Assembly (NCBI GenBank): GCA_938015295.1
Contig: CALLQB010000050.1
Span: 16,124-80,123, forward strand
DNA from: an uncultured Acidimicrobiales bacterium
GTDB taxonomy: Bacteria; Actinomycetota; Acidimicrobiia; Acidimicrobiales; SHLQ01
Reading direction: 5' to 3'
DNA length: 64,000 bases
Shown here in pieces: positions 52,510 to 62,500 of this stretch; position 1 is the stretch's first letter, and every line of letters starts with the position of its first letter. A model generated the notes under the pieces. The model saw only the letters and a list, made by a program, of their open reading frames with translations. It did no database searches and was not told where the DNA came from. Position numbers and translations under genes: made by a program.

Positions 52510-54573
52510 TTACTCGAGGGCGATGTTGGTCAACGCAGCTTCGCCTTCAGAGCCAGGCACCACCTGGTGGTGGAACAACTCGATGCTATTTGGGCCAGAC
52601 GAGAATGCTGTTGCCGGGACCACCACGAACCAGCCGGCCCCATTTCGGGTGCCCACCACTTCGCCCCATCCGGCGATGGTGCCGTTGACGGCAACGACAA
52701 CCTTCTCGCCAACCGGCAGTCCGACGGTGCCATGGACATACGACGGGACCACCGTCGCTGCCGGGTCGACGTCGAGATAGCGGTCGGCCTCGGCGAGAGA
52801 TGCGGTGACGGTGGTGGAGCCTGATGCGAACGACGACACCTCTTCGCCCAGCAGTGGGCCGAGTTCGCCGAACCGGTAGAACGCCCAAGTGTCGGTCGGA
52901 TCGATGGCTGGTGGTGGTGCGGCTTCAAGAAGCCGTTCGTAACCGAGCGCGCCATCGACCTCAACCATGTTGTCGCCTTGTTGCGGCTTGCGAAGGTTGA
53001 GTCGCCAATCGGCGAAGAATCGAACGTCGGGGTTGACGTCTTCGCTCGAGAACACCGAGATGCCGTCGACCTCCCATGGCAGAGCGAACCCTAAGACGTC
53101 AGCCACGGTTGGCACGATGTCGACCGACGAGGTCGGGCGATCGGACACGGCGCCCGTTTGCTGTCCGGGCGTCTTCACGAACAGCGGCACCCACATCACC
53201 TCGGCCTCGTTGCCGGTGCTCAACCCGCGGATTGGTTCGCCGACATTGAAGGCAACGCCATGATCGGCGGTCACGATAATGAGTGAATCCTCGTAGTTGT
53301 CGGTCGCCCGAAGATGGTCGAGCATCACACCCAACTGATCGTCGGCGAATCTGGTCTGCAGTAAGTGACGTTGTCGAGCGGACTGGCTCACAAAGTCGCC
53401 GATCCACGAATACCGCGACGGGTCGAGGCCGTTGGCAACTATCGGCGCGCCCTGATCCGACCCGCCATACCGCTGGCCGCTCGGAAGTCGCCACCATGGT
53501 TGGTGGGGGAGAATCGTGTGGATCATGTCGAGATGTAAATCAGTGCTCGGGACGAGGCGGTCGAGCCACTCGCCAATCTTGCGATCGGCCGACGGGTCCG
53601 ACTGTGGCACCTTGAAATCGACTGCGTCGGTTGTCGTACGCGACGGCCTTGTTCGCTCGACCACGATGTCGACAGCGTCGTTGAGAAGCGACGACCACCG
53701 GTCGACAAACGAGGTCCCACCCGTGCGCTCGCAGACCTCGGTCGGACAGATCCGCGTAACCGATTCGTGCACGCGAAGGTCGTGCGTGCCCGACAGCATC
53801 GTGAACAGGTTCTGGGGGTGCTCATCAACAACAGGCAACGCAGAAGTATCGGTCGGGTAGCGGCCGGTGAGCAGTGCGGGCACCGCTGTCGGTGTCGACG
53901 GCGCCACGCCGGAGTTGTTGCGAAACCACGTGCTTTCCTGTGCGAGCTGAGCGAACGTCGGCCAGCGATCGGCGTTGATTGCACCCGCCGAGTCAAGAAG
54001 GCTGAGGGTCGGTAGTTCGTCGAGCACGATGAGAACGACCGATGCTGGATCGTCCATCTCGACGCGGGCAGCGCCGGCGGTGCCGTCATCAAACAAGATG
54101 TCTGCTGCTGGCGAGGCGAAGAGGAACATGGCGACCGAAAAGACGGCGAAGAAGCTGAGCACCGCAAACACCAGACTCGTTACCGGCTCCCGCCACCGCG
54201 CGAACCCAATCGCAATGGCGCACAAGATCCCACCGATGGCGATTCCGGCGGCCGGAATACCGGTGGCCCCTTTGATGATCTGGGCGCCAGCGATGCCGCC
54301 AAGAACAGCTACCGCGATGACGTGAAAGACATCGCGAACAAGCGTGCTACCTCGGCTAGCGCGCTGAATCGCTTGTTCCGCTAGCCAAATCGTCAGCGCC
54401 GGTGCGATGGCGATAAGCAGAGCGAAAGCGACGACGCCGACCGCCGACACCTGTCGGAATACGAACTCCTCGGCGCCATCGCCGAAGGTCTCAAGCACCG
54501 GTTGGGTCAAGGCAAGCGCACCGAGCGCGATGAGTTCGAGGAATCGTCGTATCGCTGAACGAGGTTCTGCCAC
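52510..54573 (-). CDS. Membrane-bound sulfatase/phosphoethanolamine-transferase-like protein
   Basis: A 687-residue protein. The N-terminal region has about four to five helices (IALGALALTQPVLETF, VGVVAFALLIAIAPALTIWL, VFHVIAVAVLGGIAGAQII, LVFAVLSFFAVFSVAMFLFA). The extracytoplasmic alkaline-phosphatase-like domain has metal residues in VVLIVLDELPTLSLLD, the nucleophile region GVAPSTPTAVPALLTGRYP, and ADHGVAFNVGEP with a metal-binding His, and VPLFVKTPGQQTGAV. A C-terminal beta domain follows (about residues 540-687). Substrate unknown; envelope polymer modification is likely. GTG start at 54573, 87 bp from ilvD on the opposite strand. Confidence 0.85.
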   Translation of the reverse strand: MAEPRSAIRRFLELIALGALALTQPVLETFGDGAEEFVFRQVSAVGVVAFALLIAIAPALTIWLAEQAIQRASRGSTLVRDVFHVIAVAVLGGIAGAQIIKGATGIPAAGIAIGGILCAIAIGFARWREPVTSLVFAVLSFFAVFSVAMFLFASPAADILFDDGTAGAARVEMDDPASVVLIVLDELPTLSLLDSAGAINADRWPTFAQLAQESTWFRNNSGVAPSTPTAVPALLTGRYPTDTSALPVVDEHPQNLFTMLSGTHDLRVHESVTRICPTEVCERTGGTSFVDRWSSLLNDAVDIVVERTRPSRTTTDAVDFKVPQSDPSADRKIGEWLDRLVPSTDLHLDMIHTILPHQPWWRLPSGQRYGGSDQGAPIVANGLDPSRYSWIGDFVSQSARQRHLLQTRFADDQLGVMLDHLRATDNYEDSLIIVTADHGVAFNVGEPIRGLSTGNEAEVMWVPLFVKTPGQQTGAVSDRPTSSVDIVPTVADVLGFALPWEVDGISVFSSEDVNPDVRFFADWRLNLRKPQQGDNMVEVDGALGYERLLEAAPPPAIDPTDTWAFYRFGELGPLLGEEVSSFASGSTTVTASLAEADRYLDVDPAATVVPSYVHGTVGLPVGEKVVVAVNGTIAGWGEVVGTRNGAGWFVVVPATAFSSGPNSIELFHHQVVPGSEGEAALTNIALE

Positions 54574-54660
54574 TCGCCGATCGTAGAAGAATCGGCGGGT
54601 CTGGAGTGGTCACTCGTTTTCGACGGGTAAGTCTGGGCGACATCGCCCTAAGATTCACCT

Positions 54661-56511
54661 ATGCCTGAGTATCGATCACGAACAACCACCCACGGCCGCA
54701 ATATGGCCGGCGCACGAGCTCTTTGGCGGGCGACGGGTATGACCGACGACGACTTCGATAAACCCATCGTGGCGGTATCGAACTCGTTCACGCAGTTTGT
54801 TCCGGGCCATGTTCACCTCAAAGACATGGGCCAGCTGGTCGCGCGTGAGATTGAAGCTCACGGCGGCGTGGCGAAGGAGTTCAACACGATTGCGGTCGAC
54901 GACGGTATTGCGATGGGCCACGGCGGCATGTTGTACAGCCTGCCCAGTCGCGACCTCATTGCTGATTCTGTCGAATACATGGTGCAGGCGCATCAGGCCG
55001 ACGCGCTTGTTTGCATCTCAAACTGCGACAAGATCACCCCGGGCATGCTCATGGCAGCGCTTCGCCTCAACATTCCGGTGATCTTTGTTTCGGGTGGCCC
55101 AATGGAGGCGGGCAAGACCCGACTCGCCGGTGCCGAGGTCAAGGTCGATCTCATCGACGCGATGTTGAAGGCTGGCGACCAGAACGTTTCCGACGAAGAT
55201 GTAGCCAACATCGAACGCTCTGCTTGTCCGACCTGTGGCTCATGTTCAGGCATGTTCACCGCCAACTCGATGAACTGCCTCACCGAGGCGTTGGGACTTT
55301 CGCTTCCGGGCAATGGCACCACGCTCGCAACGCACAGCGATCGCGAGCGGCTTTTCAAAGAGGCTGGGCGGCGCATCGTCGATCTGGCCAAGATGCACTA
55401 TGAGAAGGACGACTATTCGGTTCTTCCTCGCAGTATCGCCAACCGTGCTGCGTTCGAGAACGCGATGACGCTCGACATTGCGATGGGCGGCTCCACCAAT
55501 ACCGTGCTGCACCTGTTGGCTGCGGCGCATGAGGGTGAGGTCGATTTCACGATGGCCGATATCGATGCGCTTTCTCGGCGCGTGCCCAACATTTGCAAAG
55601 TGGCACCGTCGACGCCCGAATACCACGTTGAAGATGTGCACCGCGCCGGTGGCATCATGGCAATCCTTGGCGAGTTGGACCGAGGTGGGCTTATCGATGC
55701 TTCGGCTCCGACCGTTCATAGTTCGTCGTTGACGGCGGCCCTCGACGAGTGGGACATCATGCGCCCGACGGCAACGCCACAGGCGAAGGAGTTCTTCCTC
55801 GCTGGTCCAGCAGGGATCCCGACACAGGTTGCGTTCAGCCAATCGACCAGGTGGCCGAGCCTCGATGTCGATCGTGAAGGCGGCTGCGTCCGTACGGTGG
55901 CCAACGCCTACACCCAAGACGGTGGCCTGGGCGTGCTGTTTGGCAATATCGCTGAGGAAGGCTGCATCGTCAAAACGGCGGGCGTCGACGAAGAAAACTT
56001 TCATTTCGAGGGCGTCGCTCGCGTGTACGAGTCGCAGGATGCAGCGGTCGAGGGCATTCTTGGCGAAGAAGTGCAGGCTGGCGATGTGGTCATCGTGCGG
56101 TACGAAGGTCCCAAAGGCGGCCCTGGTATGCAGGAGATGTTGTATCCGACCACCTATATCAAATCGAGGGGCCTTGGCAAGGAAGTTGCCTTGCTTACCG
56201 ACGGCAGGTTCTCGGGCGGAACATCTGGTCTGTCGATCGGCCATGTGTCGCCAGAAGCTGCCGAAGGCGGGGCCATCGGCCTCGTGGAAACCGGCGACCG
56301 GATTGTTATCGATATTCCGTCTCGGAGCATCGAACTGCAGATCTCACCGGAAGACCTCGCAGATCGTCGCAACGCAATGGATGCGCTTGGTGCAGATGGT
56401 TGGCAGCCAACCGGTCGCGAGCGTCAGGTTTCCAAAGCGTTGCTTGCTTATGCGGCGCTGACGACTTCAGCTTCCCGGGGAGCCGTCCGCGACCTCGACC
56501 AACTCGACTGA
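54661..56511 (+). CDS. ilvD: Dihydroxy-acid dehydratase IlvD
   Basis: A 616-residue enzyme of branched-chain amino acid and pantothenate synthesis, converting dihydroxy-acids to keto-acids. It has the Fe-S and Mg-binding motifs: Cys122 in [18 protein letters not shown], Cys189, Cys192 and Cys195 in [20 protein letters not shown], and later [38 protein letters not shown] and [20 protein letters not shown]. Complete and of standard length. ATG at 54661. Its 3' end overlaps the end of the giant surface-protein gene by 45 bp on the opposite strand. Confidence 0.97.
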   Translation: MPEYRSRTTTHGRNMAGARALWRATGMTDDDFDKPIVAVSNSFTQFVPGHVHLKDMGQLVAREIEAHGGVAKEFNTIAVDDGIAMGHGGMLYSLPSRDLIADSVEYMVQAHQADALVCISNCDKITPGMLMAALRLNIPVIFVSGGPMEAGKTRLAGAEVKVDLIDAMLKAGDQNVSDEDVANIERSACPTCGSCSGMFTANSMNCLTEALGLSLPGNGTTLATHSDRERLFKEAGRRIVDLAKMHYEKDDYSVLPRSIANRAAFENAMTLDIAMGGSTNTVLHLLAAAHEGEVDFTMADIDALSRRVPNICKVAPSTPEYHVEDVHRAGGIMAILGELDRGGLIDASAPTVHSSSLTAALDEWDIMRPTATPQAKEFFLAGPAGIPTQVAFSQSTRWPSLDVDREGGCVRTVANAYTQDGGLGVLFGNIAEEGCIVKTAGVDEENFHFEGVARVYESQDAAVEGILGEEVQAGDVVIVRYEGPKGGPGMQEMLYPTTYIKSRGLGKEVALLTDGRFSGGTSGLSIGHVSPEAAEGGAIGLVETGDRIVIDIPSRSIELQISPEDLADRRNAMDALGADGWQPTGRERQVSKALLAYAALTTSASRGAVRDLDQLD

Positions 56512-59500
56512 TTCGGCACTGTCGGCACTGTCAGCACTGTTGCCGTCGACCTTCGCCAGCTTGTCTGCCTCGACCCAACCAACGCCGGCAGGGGTTTCGA
56601 CCTGCCGCCACACGACGCCGCCTGTGGTGATTGTTTTGCCGGTACTCCAAATGCCTTCGGCGTCGGCGGCGAACCAGAACAACGCTTCTGTCGAACCGAT
56701 TGTTTCGAAGGCTGGAAGCCTCGATTTTCGGTCGACGTTGGTCACGGCCCACAACTGAGGGCGGCGGGTGATGATCGAGAGAAAGCCGAGGAACGTAATA
56801 GCCCACAGCAGTGCCATGGCCAGCCAAAGGTTGTTCAGCTGAAGCGCACCGAGCTGGCGAAAGAGAGCAGCGACGAACAGCCCGACGCCATCGTCGGTTA
56901 GCGACGGGGCGGGTGTTATCTCGGAGTCATCGACAGGCGCTTCGACATCGAGCAGAGTGAGACCGATCTCCTTGGCCAGTTCCCTGCCGCGAGTTTCGGC
57001 CTCCGCGAGCACCTCAACACGAACAGTCGCGCTGGCGGTTGCGCCGTTCTCGTCGCCAGCGGTGTAGGCGAACTGCGTAACGCCGACAAACCCGGGGTCT
57101 GGGGTGAAGAGCAGCGTGCCCGTTTCGCTCAACTCGACCAGACCATTGCTTGGCTGATCGAAGTCGACGATGCGCAGCGACAGCCCGTCCTCGGCGAAGT
57201 CGTTTTCGAGTACCGCGATAGCGACCGTCACGTACGACGAGAGGGTGACGTCGTCGGACTTCACCACTGGTGAGCCCACGACGATGGTCACGGTTGCCGT
57301 GTCTTGTTGTCCGCTAGCGGACTCGATGGTGTAGACGAATGTTGTTTCGCCCTGCCAGCCAGTTGGTGCGTCGTAGATGCTGCGACCATCGCTCGCGACC
57401 TCGAGTTGGCCAACGTCGGGAGGCGTCGCCTGGGTGAGTTGCAGCGTGTCGAAATCATCAGCGCGGTCGTTGTCGAGCACGTTGAACTCGATGGGTTCGG
57501 TCGTGAACGACGTAATGGTGTCGTCGATTGCGTCGATGTTGTTGACGAACGCAAGGTCAGGTGCGGTGACCGTGATGAGTGCTGTCGCTTTGGTTGTGGC
57601 GCCCTGCCCATCGTCGGCGCTGTAGGTGAACGTATATTCACCGGGTGTCGCGGTGGTTGCGTCAAACACAAACGAGCCGTCGTCTGCGAGCACGAGTTCG
57701 CCGGCTCCCGGAGCGGCGATGAGACTAGCGGTCAACACATCGCCGTCGCTGTCGGTGTCGTTGGCCAAGACGCCTGGTCGGCCGAGAGTGAGTGTGAGAC
57801 CAGCCTCGACTTCATAGGCATCGTCACTAGGAGCTGGGGCGGTGTTTGGGGCGAGTGTGGTTGTGGTGGTGGGCGCTGCGGTGGTGGTGGGTGCCGCGGT
57901 GGTTGTCGTGGGTGCTGCGGTGGTGGTGGGTGCTGCGGTGGTGGTGGGCGGTGCCGTGATGTTCCAGTCGAGTTGCAGTGTTGCCGACCTCGTTGGGCTG
58001 CCGTTGTCAGTCACGATGATTGTCGAGGTCGTGGTGCCCGGTGCAGTAGTTGCGGGAATGGCAAAGACCAGCTCGCCAGTTGCCGCATCGATGCTCGCTC
58101 CGGCTGGGAGGCCGACGGCGGAAAAGGTCAGCGTATTCGCAGGAAGATCGACGTCGGCCGCAGAGAACAGCAGACTCGCCACCGGGTCACCGGCCTGGAC
58201 GGTCACGCTGGAGATACCGGAAATGCTCGGTGCTGCGTTAACCTCGCCGACCTCAATGACCAGCGCAGCCGACGATGTCAGACCAAAGGAGTCAGTGGCC
58301 TGCACCGTGAGGTTTATGGTGGCGGGCCCCGTGGCTTCGTCAGGGGTCCAAACAACGTTGTTTGAGCCATCGACGATGAGACCGGCGGGCACCGGGTCGG
58401 TGCCCGCGGTGACCGCGAACGAAACGGGGGCGAGTGTCGTCAAGTCGGTGGCCGAGAGAGCTTGGGTAAGCGTCGACCCCTCGTTGATCGTCGCGAGAAC
58501 CGGGTCAACCGTCGGGGCGACGTTGCGATCGATCACGGTGGCCGGGCTGAACTCTGAGGTGCCGGTCCCGCCAACGGTGGCGGTGGCGGTGATGCCGGCT
58601 GACGAAGCTGCTGCGAAGTCCAGCACCGAGTAGCTGAAGCCAAACATCTCGGCCGCCGACTCGGCGCCGGCAGCAGCGTCAAAGTAGCTGCCGGTCCCGG
58701 GCTCGCTGTCGGCCACACCCTCAACGGCCGTCTGGAGCCAGATCGCTCCCTCGGCGTCGCCGCTGAACGTGTCTGCTCCGTAGAAGTCGATGGTTGCGCC
58801 GGACGGGGCAAAGCCGTTGATGTAGATGGTCGTGCCATCGATGATTGCGCTGGTGATGACAGGAGTGTTCAGCAGCTGGTTGCCGCCGGTGTCGCCGTCT
58901 CCGTCATCGTTTAGCGTGCGGCCATCGATCGGCGCAGGGAGCAGGCCAGAGTAGAGATCGATTCCAGGCGCTGCGTTGCCGGAGAAATGCGAGCGGTAGG
59001 CCACGACATCGGATGCGTCTCCCAGCACCGCCACGCCGTTGCCAACGTTGTCGGCGAACACCGATTCGCTTATCAGCACATTGTCGGCCCCATCGATCAG
59101 CGCTCCGGCGTTGCCCGACGCGGTGACGGTCGATTGCGAGATCGAAGAGCCGTTTGCTGTTGAGCCGAGAATCAGACCGTCGTTGCCTACGCCAGAAACC
59201 ACTACTCGAGAAAGAGTGACCGGTGCAGCACTAACGACACCGTTTCGTGCGCCTTCGATCAACGTGTTGCGCACCATCCAGTCGGTGGAGGTGCTGTCGA
59301 TCTGGACAGCATCGTTGCTTGCGGCTCCTACAGCGATAAAGGCTGCTGCTCCGTTGGCGCTGTTCTGGACGACGAGTCCAGCGGTGGAGGTTGCTGGTCC
59401 GGCACCCGGCACCGGAGGTTGCGCAAGTTGCGCGCTCGAGATGTTGAACCCCGAGCTATCGGTAACGGTCAACGCCGCTCCGGTGACTGGATTGATCGAC

Positions 59501-62500
59501 AAGTCGCGAACCGTCGAGCCAATCGATGTCGAAAAGGCCAACTTCCCGGCAAGCTCGACGTCAGCTCCTTCGATGATGTCGACCGAAGCGCTCGTACCGA
59601 TTGGATCGAGGGCGAAGGTGCTGGGGTTCGGGTCTGCAATGGGCCCGAATGTGCCACTGCTTCGATGCAGCGTGCCGTCGACGGTGACACCATCAGCTGT
59701 TACCGCAGGCAGCTCACTTTCGAGGTTCACAACCGCCCATTGATTTCCGAGCCCATCGGTCCCGGCGAGGGTTTCGGGTTCGAAGAAGACGGTCGACGTG
59801 GCATAGCCAGCGTTTGCGTTGAGGATGAATTGGCGGAGGGTGCCTTGAGCCACAATGTGGGGCGGGCCAGGCAGGGGGGTAGCCGACTCTTCGAACACGG
59901 TGATCGCCTCAAAGCTGAAGCCGAAGTCGACGTCGGTGGTCAGGTCGTTTGCCACGGTGACGAGCGAGATGTGTTCGGCAACGTCAGGAGCCAACGTCGA
60001 TAGTCCGTCGTCGAAACCCATGTTGCGGCCACCGATACACAGCCCCGCCGTGGTTCGCACGCCGCCGGGCTCTTGGCCACACAAGCCTCCCGCCGGGCCG
60101 TAGGTTTGTTCAGGCCATCCGGCGGTGGCAATTTCGCGGGAATCGACGATGACCCAGTAATCGCCGGGTGCGAGGCCGGTGAATGTGTGATCGCCAGTGG
60201 TGGTCGTCGAGGTGACAAGCGTGTCTTGGGAAGCGGCTTCGGCGATGCCGTCGCCATCGTCGAGAAAGAGTGACACGATTGTGCCGGCAAGCGGATTGTC
60301 TGTGTCGCCTACAACTCCGGTGGCCAGTCCGTTGGCTCCCGTATCAACGAACGTTCGTACCTGTACTTCGCCGATATCTGGGCTAACGATTCCGGTGATT
60401 GTCCAGTCGATGCGCAGGAGATCGCTGAGGGTTGGCGATCCGTCGTCGACAACCGTCACGTTGGAAACGTAGCTCGCTACTGCGGTAGGGGCGATGGTGC
60501 CGGTGATCTCACCGGTTGCTGGGTCGATGGCGAGGCCTGGGGGGAGGGCATCGACCGAATAGAGAAGCGTGTTCGCTGGCAGGTCGGGGTCGCTTGCGGC
60601 GTTGGCGATCGAGACAGCTTCGCCCACGGCTGCGGTCGCCAAACGGTCGCCCGGCAATGCTGGTGCCTGATTGGTTTCATCGACGATGACCGAAAGTGTC
60701 GCTGTGTCGCTGTCGGTTCCATCTGACACAACAACCGAAACGCCGACCGATGTCGGGCCGTCGGATTCTGCGGGCGCTGCGCTGATGACGCCGGTGGCGG
60801 GGTCGATGGTCAGCCAAGCAGGCACGAGGTCAGTGCCAGGAGCAAGACTCCAGGTGTGGGTGTCGCCGCTATCGGGGTCGCTGACCGAGGCTGTAGTGGT
60901 GAAGGTCGTCGACTCATCGCCTCGGAGCGGCGAAGTCACCGATGCGACCGGCAGAGAATTGACGGCAACGACTGTCCAATCGATCAGCAGGGTGTCGGAA
61001 AGTGCCGGACTTCCGTTGTCGGTAACCGTGAGGTTCACGGCCCATGACCCTGGGGTGGTGTGGGTGCCGAAGAGGCGACCCGTCACCGGATCGAGAGCAA
61101 TACCAGGTGGAAGTGTGTCGACCGACCATACAAGAGTGTCTCCGTCGGGGTCTGATGCGAGGTGGGTGTAGTCGAAGGCTTCGCCAACGGTTCGGACTTC
61201 GACAGCGACATCGGCATCGAATACGGGCGCCTGGTTGACATCGATGACATTGATGGTGAGCGGCGCCGCGCCAGAGAACCCGAAGCTGTCGGCGGCCTTG
61301 ACCATGATGGAGAAGCTCTGGCCGCCGAGTGTTTCGTCAGGAGTCCACGTGATCGTGCCACCGCTGTCGATAGACATGCCGGAAGGCACAGGGTCTACGC
61401 CGGGTTCAAGCGTCCAGGTCAGGCCGGTTCCCGGATTTGGATCGACGGCCGTGGCGGTTTCGGTGAGGAGCGTTTCCTCGTCAACGTTCAACGGGCTGGT
61501 GACGGTAACGATGGGTGTCCAAGCATCGACGCGGACGCTGTTCGAGAACTCGCTGGTTTCGCCAGCGACTGCAGCGGTGGCCGTATACCAGGTGCCGGGG
61601 CTTGAGGGCACCGGTAGCGTAATTTCGAATCGCGAGGCACCGGTGATATTTCCCGAAGGTGTGTTGTAGGCGCTTGTGGTGGCGTCTGTGTCGGCGCCGG
61701 ACCCCTCTGCGGCGGTGTGCAGATAGGTTTGACCGTCGCCGAAGAACGAGGGTGTCACGGCGCTTTCAAAGAACTCGAGAGACGATCCGGCGGGGGCCCA
61801 ACCGGCGACGGTCACGGTTCCTGGGCCGCTGGTGACCCATTCGATAACGGGCTTGTTTGTCAGGTTGTTGCCGCCAACATCGGTGTCGCCCTGATCGTTT
61901 GGCGTGTGATACGGCGCCGCGCCGCTAACGGCATCGTTCCCGGTTTCGAGCAGGTCGATCCCGAAGTCGGCGTTGTCGAAGATACTGTTCGCCGTGAACT
62001 CGTTGCCAGACGATGTCTGCGCGACCCGTATACCCGCACCGCCGTTGTTGGTGATCACCGACTGGGTCACGGCCGTTCCCGAACCGGCGAGGTGAATTCC
62101 CGAGTCGCGGACGGTTCCGGCCCCGTTGCCATCGATTGTCGAATTCGAGACCAGGCTTGGTCCCGTGCCGGCCGAGACAAAAAGTCCCGATCCTTGGTTC
62201 GCGGTAATCAGACTTGTGGTTATCGAAAGTGCGCTTGCCGTCTCGATGCCATTGCTCGCGATGTTGGCGGCGGTGCCGTTGTTGCCCACGACGCTCTCCT
62301 CGATGAGCCACCCGGGTGATGAAGCGTCGATGAGCACGCCGACTTCGCTGTTGCGGGTGATGAACGAGTTGGCTACGGAACCGCTTGTACTTCCGGTCAC
62401 GTTGATTCCGTATTGGCTCGGGTTCTGCAAAGGGGTAATGCCGGGTGGCGATGTACCTGCGAAGACGTTGTCGATTGCTACCTGGGAAGAGTTCGCGATG

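Noticed and set aside
57842..58633. Long plus-strand frames opposite the giant gene, such as 57842-58633 and others between 57 and 63.5 kb
   Set aside because: They follow the codon structure of the reverse-strand gene, are built of Val/Ala/Thr-rich low complexity and show no start or ribosome site. They are shadows.
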